Both the position numbers and the translations under genes were made by a program. Source: Protonemura montana (lineage: Eukaryota > Arthropoda > Insecta > Plecoptera > Nemouridae). From it: 64,000 nt of DNA. The stretch is from positions 14,067,708-14,131,707 of the forward strand of contig OX387609.1 of assembly GCA_947568835.1 (NCBI GenBank). The letters are read 5' to 3'. The first letter of the stretch is position 1. Each line of letters opens with the position of its first letter. The notes beneath the pieces are model-generated. The model did no database searches and was not told the DNA's origin. It saw only the letters and a list, made by a program, of their open reading frames with translations. Of this stretch, positions 21,552-32,573 are shown in pieces.

Positions 21552-22699
21552 GGTGACTTGATACTTCCAACTTGACAGAGTTGCAGAATATCCTCCACGC
21601 ATTTGGGTAATTTTTATCATTTTTTGTTATCATTTTCATTAAAAATCTTTTAAATCTTCACGTATTTTTGAATATTTATGAAGAGAGGGTTATAAAAATT
21701 ATGAAAAAAAAAAATCATTAAAATTAAAAATTATGAATTATTATGATTATCATAAAAATGATGTTTGAGTTGATGAAATTGTAAAGGCAGTGTTGGTATC
21801 ACTGTGGTCCTGGGTTTTAGACCTCGCTTGAGTCACGCAGTGGAGTATTTTTGTCTCTCTTTTAATTTGATCACTTACGAAATGTCACTTTTTAAATTGA
21901 ATTTGATTCGGAACGATAGGCACGATGCTAATAACCGAGTCGATAACATCGGCACTCGGTGATTAATTGAATAAACAATCGACAAGTATTTAATTACTAC
22001 AAGCAATTACTGTAAATACAACTCGATTAGATGACAAACATTATAATAATATAATATCATCTGATAACTCGCACAAACACAAACACAAACACACACCGAT
22101 TAAATCAGGAAATCTAATGAGCACATACACAATTATTAGCAATTGCAGATAATTGGTGATTACGTTCATTGGAATTCAAATTACCAACTAACTAATGACA
22201 TTATTTTCATTCAATTTCATAACAAACGGTTTTTTTTGCGGCTATTTCCGTACGCGTGCTGCTATTTAAATCGAAACAAAAGCATATATGGTTTTTTTTT
22301 CTATCGACTCTGACCCTGCAATTAGTTTTTACATAAACAACATCAAAAGACTGCCTTCAATACGAGAATCAGCAGCAAAAACTAAATTAAAATATTCTAA
22401 CCAGGCAAGTGGAGCTGAATCAAGTATCTCAGTGAAATTATTAATATTAAACAAAAGGTAATTTCACCGTCGTTTACAGAGTCGATGAATAAAAGATGTC
22501 GTGTTCCGGGTTTTTTTTTCGACACGGTCCCTTGGCTCGCCGCCCGGGCCCATAGGGTTTATAAAATGCAAGCAAACAACTGCCACCTTGATTCGATTGC
22601 ACAACACGTTTGTCTAGACTAGGGATAGAGAAAATATCGATATTTATCGATAATCGATATTTGATATCGATGTAAAATGTCGATTTTTTAAAAATTTTA
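21552..22699. other. AT-rich unique stretch
   Basis: No gene recognised. An ACAAACAC-type simple repeat lies at about 22074-22096 and an ATCGAT-rich low-complexity patch at about 22635-22672. Confidence 0.5.
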
Positions 22700-23200
22700 A
22701 GAAAAACTATTTGAAATGGGTTTTGAATGCTAAGTAAAGGGCTACTAAATTTCCCGACGTTTCGTAACTTGTACTAGTTACTTCTTCAAGGGTTAGAGCA
22801 GTCCTGACAATTTTCTGATAACAAAAGAACCACATAAAATTATAACAATTACCTAGTTCAAGCTTCCTAAATGCATCTAAATAAAATGATCAGGGTCAAT
22901 AACTCAAAAACTTTCATACATATAATTAGTTAGATAAAAAACGCCAATATGTTCTAGTTCTTATTTCATAAAATACATAATACATTAGTTTTTGAGTTTT
23001 TGACCCTGATTATTTTATTTAGATGCATTCAGGAAGCTTGAACTTGGTAATTTTTATAATTTTATGTGGTTCTTTTGTTATTGGAAAATTGTCAGGACTG
23101 CTCTAACCTCTGAAGAAGTAACTAGTATATGTTACGAAACGTCGGGAAATTTAGTAGCCCTTTACTTAGCATTCAAAACCTAGTTCAAATAGTTTTTCTA
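22700..23200. mobile_element. Palindromic foldback element M1 (two arms about 215 bp)
   Basis: The left arm starts AGAAAAACTATTTGAAATGG and the right arm ends in its complement, TTCAAATAGTTTTTCT. Both arms carry TTTTGAATGCTAAGTAAAGG, CCCGACGTTTCG, TTAGAGCAGTCCTGAC and CAGGGTCAATAACTC or complements. A spacer of about 70 bp holds TAGTTAGATAAAAAACGCCA. The copy at 46971-47246 continues from one arm into this spacer, so the palindrome is two head-to-head copies sharing the spacer. No transposase is present. Confidence 0.85.
23110..23143 (+). other. Hammerhead-like motif in M1
   Basis: CTGAAGA, one extra A, then a five-base stem GTAAC/GTTAC with an eight-base loop, then GAAACGTC. This is close to the hammerhead core CUGANGA-stem II-GAAA-stem III-NUH, with ACGT as a self-complementary minimal stem III. 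The extra A before stem II departs from the consensus. It may be coincidental or a decayed ribozyme. Confidence 0.35.
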
Positions 23201-23329
23201 AAAACTTGTGCTAAAGATAAATCAAGTAGACATGAGTCTAAAAACTATCATTCAAAAAAACTAATTTTTGGAATATAGATTCTGCAAAAGAGCTGAAATC
23301 AGCCAGCAAATGACGGAAAATGATGATAT

Positions 23330-23385
23330 CTCTATTTTTCCGGTCGGGTGGTCTACCAATTGAGCTGTCTGGGCACACAGATAAG
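23330..23385 (-). repeat. tRNA-like head fragment
   Basis: On the minus strand, GTGCCCAGACAGCTCAATTG, GTAGACCACCCGACCGG looks like the 5' half of a tRNA with an A-box. No B-box follows at the right distance. Confidence 0.45.
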
Positions 23386-23850
23386 GGTTCACTTTTTTTT
23401 TGGCTACTGAAAGATAAAAATTTGACAAGGATGTCAATTTTGTGTATTCCCTCAAAGGATATCAATCAATTAGTTTTCCCAAGATTTAAGTTTTTTTGTT
23501 CTTGAATACATTTGTAGATAGCTTTCAGCCCAAAGAATTCCAGCTAAAATGTGCGACTGTCTTTTTTATGTTAATTTTAATAGGACACTATTTTCCTGTT
23601 TATTTTTGTTTATATTTTAATTTTTTGTCTTTTTTTCTTTTCTGATTTGGTTAATTTCAATCCATTTCACTACAAAATCGCAATTTTAAAACACATACTA
23701 AAGCCCCAACTGCCAGATCCACATAGAGCATCAGAAAGCCAACAAAATTTAAAAATAATCAGCCAATCACAGCCGGTGTTTCTAGATCTTCAAAACTTGT
23801 CACCATGGTGATAACAACTATTATAACACAGCTTTGCGGATGCCACTCGT
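23386..23850. other. AT-rich unique stretch
   Basis: No gene recognised; long T-rich runs at 23575-23650. Confidence 0.45.
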
Positions 23851-23856
23851 GTTCTA

Positions 23857-23930
23857 GTGGTCACCCATCCAACACCTGAACCAGCCTAACGTTGCTTAAC
23901 CTCGCAGCGTGACGATCTAGGACGCCTCGA
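23857..23930 (-). pseudogene. Solitary 5S rRNA-like sequence
   Basis: On the minus strand: GATCGTCACGCTGCGAGG, TTAAGCAACGTTAGGCTGG, TTCAGGTGTTGGATGGGTGA, CC. The A-box, intermediate element (GGCTGGTTCAGG) and C-box lie in 5S order and spacing, and this copy looks nearer to real 5S than the SINE heads do. The 5' and 3' thirds of 5S are not recognisable, so it is a fragment or an old SINE head and not a working 5S gene. Confidence 0.65.
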
Positions 23931-23940
23931 GCAGGCGCCT

Positions 23941-26718
23941 GGTAACCATGGTAACGTGCGTGCTAGGGCCGGCACGCTTTACTTAAAAGCCAATTATTAA
24001 AACGTTGTTGCGGTTGCCATAGAGATTGGAGAGACGCTCTTTTTATACGGTAATCTAGCGGTTGATTTCGTTGGGGCCGTTTTTTTGTCTTCGGATCGAA
24101 TATTCTTGCAGATTTGACTGATTTTACAGTGCTAAAATATTCATACAGCTCTTATTATAAATATATGTATTTTATCAGTGATAGTCAGCTGTTTCTGTGA
24201 GTTAACAGCTTAACTCTGAGTTCAAAAATATTACAATACCAGGTCTTTGTGCTGGAAGTCGCAATTGAACTTTTTGAAATGTTTGTAGAATATTTCTAAC
24301 TTGTTTTAGGAAGAGTTTTATGTTCGTGTCGTGGGAGTGTAACGATTGCTAAACGTGGCTAATCTTGGCTATTGTTTCGGTATCGAAAACATAGCCGGCC
24401 TTGGCACTAACCGTTCAGTGGTTACCCCATATAGCGTTCATACGGACCGTGTAGACAACATCGGTCGTCATGGCAACTGTAAATGAAATCAGCTGACTGC
24501 ACTAACAAGATGTCAATACTAAATCGAACTGGTTGCGTTGAATTTTACTGGTCGTTTTTTTAAAAACTGGTCCGTTAAATAACAAACAATCCGTTGCTAG
24601 GCGAACCGAATAGGCAAACTGTCGTGTTTGACGAAATCCGCAATGCGAGGCATTGGCTTTTAATTGTGGTTTTTGAGTGCATAAGAGTGTTGTCGCTAAT
24701 CAGTATAGTAGTGGATGTGTACTTGGGTTTCAAGCATTGAGACTAGCCTTCGAAGGTTGCAACTAACTTGTTGAAATGAGCTTTTAGACGGATGACAGTC
24801 AATAGATTTTTGCGGATATTCTTTCTTGGATTCGTAGGCAATTAATTGTCAACAAATCTAGTCTAGGAATTTGTCTGGATCTGCCTGTCGCCCAAATTTG
24901 TAACAAATTTCAAATATATGTCGTTCATCTTCAATATCTGTCGCCATATTGGTTCGCCATCGGGCACTGCACTGCCATCTATTGATAATTTTTGAGCCGA
25001 AGAGAATTTCTTAGATGTATAAAGATTGAAAAAGTGAATTCGTAACGGGTTTTTCATCTCAAATGTAATGAAACCGAAGACAACAATGTAAAGAACTGGC
25101 TTTCAAATGACCGAATCATGCGTGGTTTAGGAGATATGACCTGGCTGGACATGCATGCATATCTGAGTTTATGTCGAGATAGAAATCTAGAAGAAACTTG
25201 AGCATGATTCGCTATTGGGAGCCATAAAATTGACCGAGCTGGTGTCTCTGTGCTGGACATTCCGTGACAAACCGCTCGTTCAAAACGCTGCATCGAAACA
25301 GTTCAAAAACTCATTTGTACAGATGCTTAGAGAGAGAGAGGTTTAAGAAATAAATACAAATCAACCCGTATGTACGATTGCTAATAAATTTGAGCACTTT
25401 CAAAAACCATTTTTGCTAGTCCAAAGCTCTTTGCAATAGCTTGTTTCCCTCTAATCTTGTCCCCTATGAATATTGCAGCTTGCATAAAAGACATTTCAGT
25501 TTTGTACCCAACTGTCCCAGCCAGAGAGCCCAGCAAATCATAAACACAACTCCAAGATCGACTGGTTTCCATGGGTAGGTGTACACTTGCCGCTAACAGC
25601 TGAGCGGCTCACGTGTGGGCGTCCTGGCATGTCGGGGACCGCGCCGTCGCAGTGAGGAGGTGAAAGTGAATCTACATTCCTAGCTGGCCTTTACCTGTCC
25701 CCCCCGCCCCTCTGTCCCAACCCCCTGCCCCGCGACCCCACCTACCTCGGCGATCACACACACGTTTAGCCTACGCAAGTGTGTGTGTGTGTGTTTGTGT
25801 GCAGGAAAGTCAAGTGGCCTGGTATAGTGTCGACCTAACAAACATGGGAGGCATTCCTTGGACTGGTAGGCTGCGCTGGAAGGCGTTTGTTGGTGTGTTT
25901 TCACAGGCTAAGACATGGGTCGTAGGGAATCGGATGTGAGAATGGGTTGCGATTGGGTGTATTTGGGTTGGTTTTGGCTGATTTTGACTCTTTTTTTGGT
26001 GGTTTTTGGATGTTTTCAGTGTGATAAATGGAGTTAAGCCTAACTATCTGTGATATGCGATTTTTTCTGGTTGATTATGGAAGGGTTGCTGAGTGGTTTT
26101 GTAGTTTTTGACTGGTTTTGGGTTGTTTTTGGGTTGGTTTTGAGGGTTCTGTCGAAGTTTTAGTCCGCATTTTGATGTGTGTGGGCGAATGGTATTTGTG
26201 AATGGTATTTAAGGCTCAATCCTCCAGGTATTTTTAGATCAGCCGTATGTAACCAACTGACAAAACTTATGTTAAGATACTCTAATAGATAGAACCAGAG
26301 GAAATCAATGTTCGGACAAAAACACTGTTAATCATGAAGACACCCAACTGTGGTCCTGTCTATGATATTTTCTTTATAACATTGTTGACGTGATTTGAAG
26401 CAACAATCGTAGAGTTCGAAGATCTGTACCAGAGATTAAACTAACTCAGCACTGGTCATCGTACGACGCGAGCATGGTTGTTGTATTTCAAGTAGATTTA
26501 TCAGGATTTTGAGAAAACCTCGAGTGTCCTTTTTGGTTCTGAGAACGAAGAACCTGCTATATATGTATGCGAGGTAAGGAAAAAGGATCACCAACCCACG
26601 ACTTTAGGAAATGTTGAATGAAGATATTTGATATTCGCTGCTGTTGATATCCCCATCTTTTATTCACTGCCATAGTTATGGACATTGCCAGGCTACTTAG
26701 ATCGTGTTTTACCAACAT
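23941..26718. other. Unique sequence, no gene recognised
   Basis: This is the longest stretch without dispersed repeats that I can see, apart from a relic of the 70-bp GC-rich unit at 25244-25280 and a GT run at about 25779-25800. Several short frames occur, none with a recognisable product. Confidence 0.5.
25244..25280 (+). repeat. Single relic of the GC-rich 70-bp unit
   Basis: TCTCTGTGCTGGACATTCCG, TGACAAACCGCTCGTT matches about half the 70-bp unit of the arrays at 10993, 31196 and 38371 with a handful of differences. No tandem copies adjoin it. Confidence 0.75.
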
Positions 26719-27546
26719 TTTCAACTATAAGTTGGATCTTTAGCTCACAGAAACATCTGAATTTCACTGCATGTGATTGGAAGTCGTCATGGCAACAGTT
26801 TCAACAAAATGTTCAACTATAAGTTGGATCTCTAGCTCACAGAAACATCTGAATTTCACTGCATGTGATTGGAAGTCGTCGTGGCAACAGTTTCAACAAA
26901 ATTTTCAGCTATAAGTTGGATCTCTAGCTCACAGAAACATCTGAATTTCACTGCATGTGATTGGAAGTCGTCATAGCAACAGTTTTAACAAAATGTTCAA
27001 CTATAAGTTGGATCTCTAGCTCACAGAAACATCTGAATTTCACTGCATGTGATTGGAAGTCGTCATGGCAACAGTTTCAACAAAATGTTCAACTATAAGT
27101 TGGATCTCTAGCTCACAGAAACATCTGAATTTCACTGCATGTGATTGGAAGTCGTCATAGCAACAGTTTCAACAAAATGTTCAACTATAAGTTGGATCTC
27201 TAGCTCACAGAAACATCTGAATTTCACTGCATGTGATTGGAAGTCGTCATGGCAACAGTTTCAACAAAATGTTCAGCTATAAGTTGGATCTCTAGCTCAC
27301 AGAAACATCTGAATTTCACTGCATGTGATTGGAAGTCGTCATGACAACAGTTTCAACAAAATGTTTAACTATAAGTTGGATCTCTAGCTCACAGAAACAT
27401 CTGAATTTCACTGCATGTGATTGGAAGTCGTCATGGCAACAGTTTCAACAAAATGTTCAACTATAAGTTGGATCTCTAGCTCACAGAAACATCTGAATTT
27501 CACTGCATGTGCTTGGAAGTCGTCATGGCAACAGTTTCAACTAACA
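26719..27546 (+). repeat. 92-bp repeat family (non-5S), 9 units
   Basis: Same unit as 10255-10622, in the same orientation: AACTATAAGTTGGATCTCTA, TCACAGAAACATCTGAATTT, CACTGCATGTGATTGGAAGT, CGTCATGGCAACAGTTTCAA. It is followed at 27571 by GTAAAACTGGACCTAAG as in the other array. Confidence 0.96.
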
Positions 27547-27589
27547 CTTCAACTAGGAGGTGATATTTTGGTAAAACTGGACCTAAGTA

Positions 27590-29388
27590 TTCAACGCTGA
27601 GAGTTTTGATCCCGATCCTAAGTCAGGTGCAAAAGTTGCAGTTGACTGGAACTTTACCTGGATACGATGGGTTAAATATGCCGAGGTAAAAAAATCAGTA
27701 CAGACTTTAAAAAAAAAAAAAAAAACTGACATTTAAAGCTGCCGTTTGAGCAATTTGAAGCATTGCTCTGTCAAGAAAACATCGTTGGAAAATGGAAACT
27801 CAATTTTGTAACACTGTATGCACAAACATATCATGCAACTCTCATGAAATCGAAATCAAAACACCCCTTAAATGTCGCTAGCTAAAACAAGCATTGCACT
27901 ATCCAGAAAAAATCGTTGAAAATTTTAAACTTTACTTAGAAACACTGTATGTACATATAAATCAAAACCCCATCCCTAACTCAACCCAAAAACCACCCCC
28001 AAAACTGTCACTAACCAAAAACCAAACCAATTTTTAAATATCAGCAAACCACAACATAGCCAACATTTCCTAAACAGCTAGTACATAGCTCATGCATAGT
28101 TTCTAGGTCGGATAGGATCCTCATTTGAATCTAATTTAAATACGGCAGATCGATGAGGACCCACCGTATATATACTCTGGTAGTCGTAGGTCAGGACTGG
28201 AACGCGTTACCATCTTTATGCGCCGGGGTTAGGCGGGCGGCATTCACGGTGGTGCATATTAAACTAGCCAGGCAGTGAAATGATCGGCAAACCACTGGGT
28301 CATCGACTCTTTAATATCTTCGGACCCGACTGACATCATCAACGTATCATAGAGAGACGCTGGCCCGAGCGCTCGGTTTGCTTATTTGCATTATTCAAAT
28401 GTGGATTAAGTGAGTTTTGTTGTGATCTGGTAAAGGTGGCTAAACCGGTGGTTGTTTTCGCTCGTTTGCGGATATGGGACGTGGATTTTTGATTTTTGGC
28501 TGTATTTCAAAAAGCTATTGGCAAAAATTAGTTGCAAACTTAGTTTTGATTGGTTATTTGGTTGAGTGATCTTTTTCTGGTAGAAAAGCAAGCAGTTTTG
28601 GGAAGATTAAGAAAATAAATCTTTTAAAGTTATCTGCTACGGAGTTTTTTTTCGTAGATACAGTTCCATTTGCATATAGAATTCAAGGAAATTTCATATT
28701 TAAAAGTCGTCTTTGTGCTCTTGTGAGTTTGAATTCAGTAGGACACGGATTTTTGTTCGGTTTTAATAAAATTTCATCGATTGCTTTTCAAAACATGGTC
28801 TCTCCTATACTAGCGCGAATCACGCGTAGGTCTAGCCACCTTAAGACATCTAGCCAGTGTTTTATCGTAACAGTAGTAGACATTAGGATAGTGATGCAGA
28901 TTTATTCATTCAGCTTTGCATTTTTCAACTTGCAGAGTGTGGTTATCGGTAGGTATATCCACTCGAGCTCGTTTCACAGGGCATAGGTGTGATCGTTTTT
29001 AGGGGGAATTTTTTTTTTGTATTCCCCCACTTTCAAGGGTTGGGGTTGTTTGTTTTAGTTAGCATTTTTAGTGGCTATGAGTTGGTTGACCTGGTTTAGT
29101 TCGCAAGAGGGAATTTTATGCTAGTAGGTTGGTACTTTCTGGGGTTTATGTGCAGGTTGTGTTGGCAATGAAGTTGTTGGTGATGAAATAGTGACATTGA
29201 TTTCCATAGAGAGTGAAATAGAATTGCAAGACAGTAAAAAGAATAAGAATATTTGCTAGAAATGAGAGAGCATGGTTTAGTTACGAGCGTTTTGAACAAT
29301 AATCAATTTTCACCTTGATGGTTGAGGTTTTTTTTTAAACATATATCACGCTTTGCACACAACTCCAACGCAGAGGGACATTTATAAA
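27590..29388. other. Unique AT-rich sequence, no gene seen
   Basis: Poly-A at about 27709-27724; otherwise no repeats or supported frames. Confidence 0.45.
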
Positions 29389-29412
29389 AACGTTGCGTCG
29401 TTAAAACACAAT
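29389..29412 (+). mobile_element. SINE tail scrap
   Basis: AACGTTGCGTCGTTAAAACAC matches the 3' end of the 5S-headed SINE. Nothing else of the element is adjacent. Confidence 0.5.
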
Positions 29413-29989
29413 ATTTCCTGTTTGTTGTACAAACGTAATTTTTTATGGGTACATTATGTATCAATAATTAAAAATCTAAAAAAAATATTGCCGACAACTA
29501 TATTTTAGTCTAAGAGACATCAAAAACGTCTCAACGAAAAGTCCTTGAGATGTATTTAAACTCTTCTTAGTAAAACCCCATTCTTATTTCAATATAAACC
29601 TTTCACAAGACTTGATGAAAGAACCGAATCAAAGACTGATCCTTGAAATCCTCGCAGACAAAATGTCACCAACACCCTTGAAAATACATCCGTCTCTTGC
29701 ACCCTCCTTGCACACCTACGCAACAACTGTCGCCAGCCACCTTTGTGTGACCCTCTCCATGTACCCGTTCATCATCCCCATGAGGATGAACCCAACAATA
29801 CAGTTGCTGGTTGCTACGGGACAATGCACCGAATTGTTGCACAATGCATCTAGGTTTAGATAGCGTCCCACTAAAGGATTGGCAAAAACGTTCGCTGCTT
29901 CTGAGAGGATTTTAGATACTTATTTTTAAATCTCATGCAATGTTAGATAATAACTGGAATTGCATCGAAAATCACACTTTTTAATTCAA
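29413..29989. other. Unique stretch, no gene seen
   Basis: AT-rich, with a short plus-strand frame at 29612-29863 that has no recognisable product. Confidence 0.4.
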
Positions 29990-30600
29990 TACTGGTTCTC
30001 GTGAGATCACCGAAGTTGAGCAACACTGCGGTGGGTCAGGTATTGGATGGGTGACCATCATACACATGACCAGTTCTGTTCGGGAGAGAGGCTGGAGGGA
30101 TGAAAGTTAAGCAACACTGCGGCGAGTCAGGTATTGAATAGGTGACCATCATACGCATGACCAGTTCTGTTCGGAAGTGAGGTTGGAGGGATGAAAGTTT
30201 AGCAACACTGCGCTGGGTCAGGTATTGGATGGGTGACCATCATACACATGACCAGTTCTGTTCGGGAGGTAGGTTGCAGGGATGAAAGTTAAGCAACACT
30301 GCGCTGAGTCAGGTATTGAATGGGTGGCCATCATACACATGACCAGCTCTGTTCGGGAGAGAGGTTGGAGGGATGAAAGTTAGTACAGCAACTTCACTCG
30401 CCTTGCTTATCAACCTCTCGACAGCATGGATTTGTGGAGGAATCCTGTTGTTCGAGTTGTACCGTCCTTCGGAAGGGATGTTAAGCCGGTGGTCCCCTTG
30501 GTCTTCGACAGGAGTCGGCTACGTGCCGGCACCGGCTATCCTCATCTCTCTTTTAGGCAAGTTAAGGTTCATCCTCTTCATGAACTTCTTATTCAGCGAG
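29990..30600 (+). mobile_element. 5S-headed composite SINE, 4 head units, core, short tail
   Basis: Starts with CTCGTGAGATCACCGAAGTT, the true 5S-like head junction. Four 91-bp units follow, then the core from 30379 (GTTAGTACAGCAACTTCACT ... CGGAAGGGATGTTAAGCCGG). The tail is shortened: TTCATCCTCTTCATG, without the GCGTCGTTAAAC end. Confidence 0.85.
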
Positions 30601-31195
30601 TCTTCTTAAGCAATTGAAAACCAAGAGTTAAGTAAAACTGAAAACAATATTAAAATCCACTTTTTAGCGCGGACTTTCGGAAATGCAAGAATGTCTTTTT
30701 ATCAATCCATCCGAAGTCTAGACCCGGCTAAAAAAACAAGTGACTCTATCTTAAAAATCTAGCCTTCAATGCCCACGTCCTTGCCCAACAAAACAAGCCG
30801 GCGATAACAAGGTACACACCGCTGCTGTTTCACTTGCAATCAACCAGCCAGTTATCTAGGTTAACGTCCGCGATAACGCCGCTGTTAGCTAATCGCCGAG
30901 TTAAGTAACATCTTGTCATTAGTGTGTGAAGTTCATCGATGTCCAGCTGAGTTAGTGGTACTTAACAAAGACAAGCGACCACAAATAAAAAAAAACTTTC
31001 CATTCTTGTCGCTTGAGTTTGGGTCACATGTCGGTAGCTAAAACAAACATAGGAATCTAAAGTCGGTTGTAGGTTGAGAGTGACCAAGATTTCAGGCAAC
31101 TTAAGGCAACAGGCTTAAGGCTTAAGGATTTCAGGCAACAGGTAACTTTAAGCAACAGATATTAAGAAGCAATTAGAGCCAGTAAATTCACACCG
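30601..31195. other. Unique stretch, no gene seen
   Basis: A small imperfect AGGCAACAGG/CTTAAGG repeat lies at 31095-31150. No gene. Confidence 0.4.
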
Positions 31196-32573
31196 TCCAG
31201 CTCAGAGGCGACGGCGAGTGCCCGCTCCTTTGCGTGGAGCAAAACAAGCGCCCTGTCACGGAATGTCCAGCACAGAGGCGACGGCGAGTGTCCGCTCCTT
31301 TGCGTGGAGTGAAACAAGCGCCCTGTCACGGAATGTCCAGCACAGAGGCGACGGCGAGTGTCCGCTCCTTTGCGTGGAGCGAAACAAGCGCCCTGTCACG
31401 GAATGTCCAGCACAGAGGCGACGGCGAGTGTCCGCTCCTTTGCGTGGAGCAAAACAAGCGCCCTGTCATGGAATGTCCAGCACAGAGGCGACGGCGAGTG
31501 TCTGCTCCCTTGCGTGGAGCAAAACAAGCACCCTGTCACTGAATGTCCAGCACAGAGGCGACGGCGAGTGTCCGCTCCTTTGCGTGGAGCGAAACAAGCG
31601 CCCTGTCACGGAATGTCCAGCACAGAGGCGACGGCGAGTGTCTGCTCCTTTGCGTGGAGTGAAACAAGCGCCCTGTCACGGAATGTCCAGCACAGAGGCG
31701 ACGGCGAGTGTCCGCTCCTTTACGTGGAGCGAAACAAGCACCCTGTCACGGAATGTCCAGCACAGAGGCGACGGGGAGTGTCCGCTCCTTTGCGTGGAGC
31801 GAAACAAGCGCCCTGTCACGGAATGTCCAGCACAGAGGCGACGGCGAGTGCCCGCTCCTTTGCGTGGAGCGAAACAAGCGCCCTGTCACGGAATGTCCAG
31901 CACAGAGGCGACGGCGAGTGTCCGCTCCTTTGCGTGGAGCGAAACAAGCACCCTGTCACGGAATGTCCAGCACAGAGGCGACGGCGAGTGTCCGCTCCTT
32001 TGCGTGGAGCGAAACAAGCATCCTGTCCCGGAATGTCCAGCACAGAGGCGACGGCGAGTGTCCGCTCCTTTGCATGGAGCGAAACAAGCGCCCTGTCACG
32101 GAATGTCCAGCACAGAGACGACGGCGAGTGTCCGCTCCTTTGCGTGGAGCGAAACAAGCATCCTGTCACGGAATGTCCAGCACAGAGGCGACGACGAGTG
32201 TCCGCTCCTTTGCGTGGAGCGAAACAAGCGCCCTGTCACGGAATGTCCAGCACAGAGGCGACGGCGAGTGTCCGCTCCTTTGCGTGGAGCGAAACAAGCA
32301 CCCTGTCACGGAATGTCCAGCACAGAGGCGACGGCGAGTGTCCGCTCCTTTGCGTGGAGCGAAACAAGCATCCTGTCCCGGAATGTCCAGCACAGAGGCG
32401 ACGGCGAGTGTCCGCTCCTTTGCATGGAGCGAAACAAGCGCCCTGTCACGGAATGTCCAGCACAGAGACGACGGCGAGTGTCCGCTCCTTTGCGTGGAGC
32501 GAAACAAGCATCCTGTCACGGAATGTCCAGCACAGAGGCGACGACGAGTGTCCGCTCCTTTGCGTGGAGCAAA
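31196..32573 (-). repeat. GC-rich 70-bp minisatellite, locus 2 (inverted), about 20 units
   Basis: The same unit as locus 1 on the opposite strand. The last ten units are two almost identical five-unit blocks: diagnostic variants (CCTGTCCCGG, TTTGCATGGAG, AGAGACGACGG, ACGACGAGTG) recur exactly 350 bp apart. The plus strand is open in all three frames, up to 461 codons. Confidence 0.97.

Noticed and set aside
18892..21639. Open frames of 850-889 codons on both strands across the T-arm array
   Set aside because: The unit is 30 bp, a multiple of three, and lacks stops in several frames. Several frames on both strands are open at once, with pure 10-residue periodicity, which is what a repeat gives without coding selection.
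22700..23200. DNA transposon with transposase
   Set aside because: No coding frame between the arms. At most it is a non-autonomous foldback, and the mechanism is undecided.
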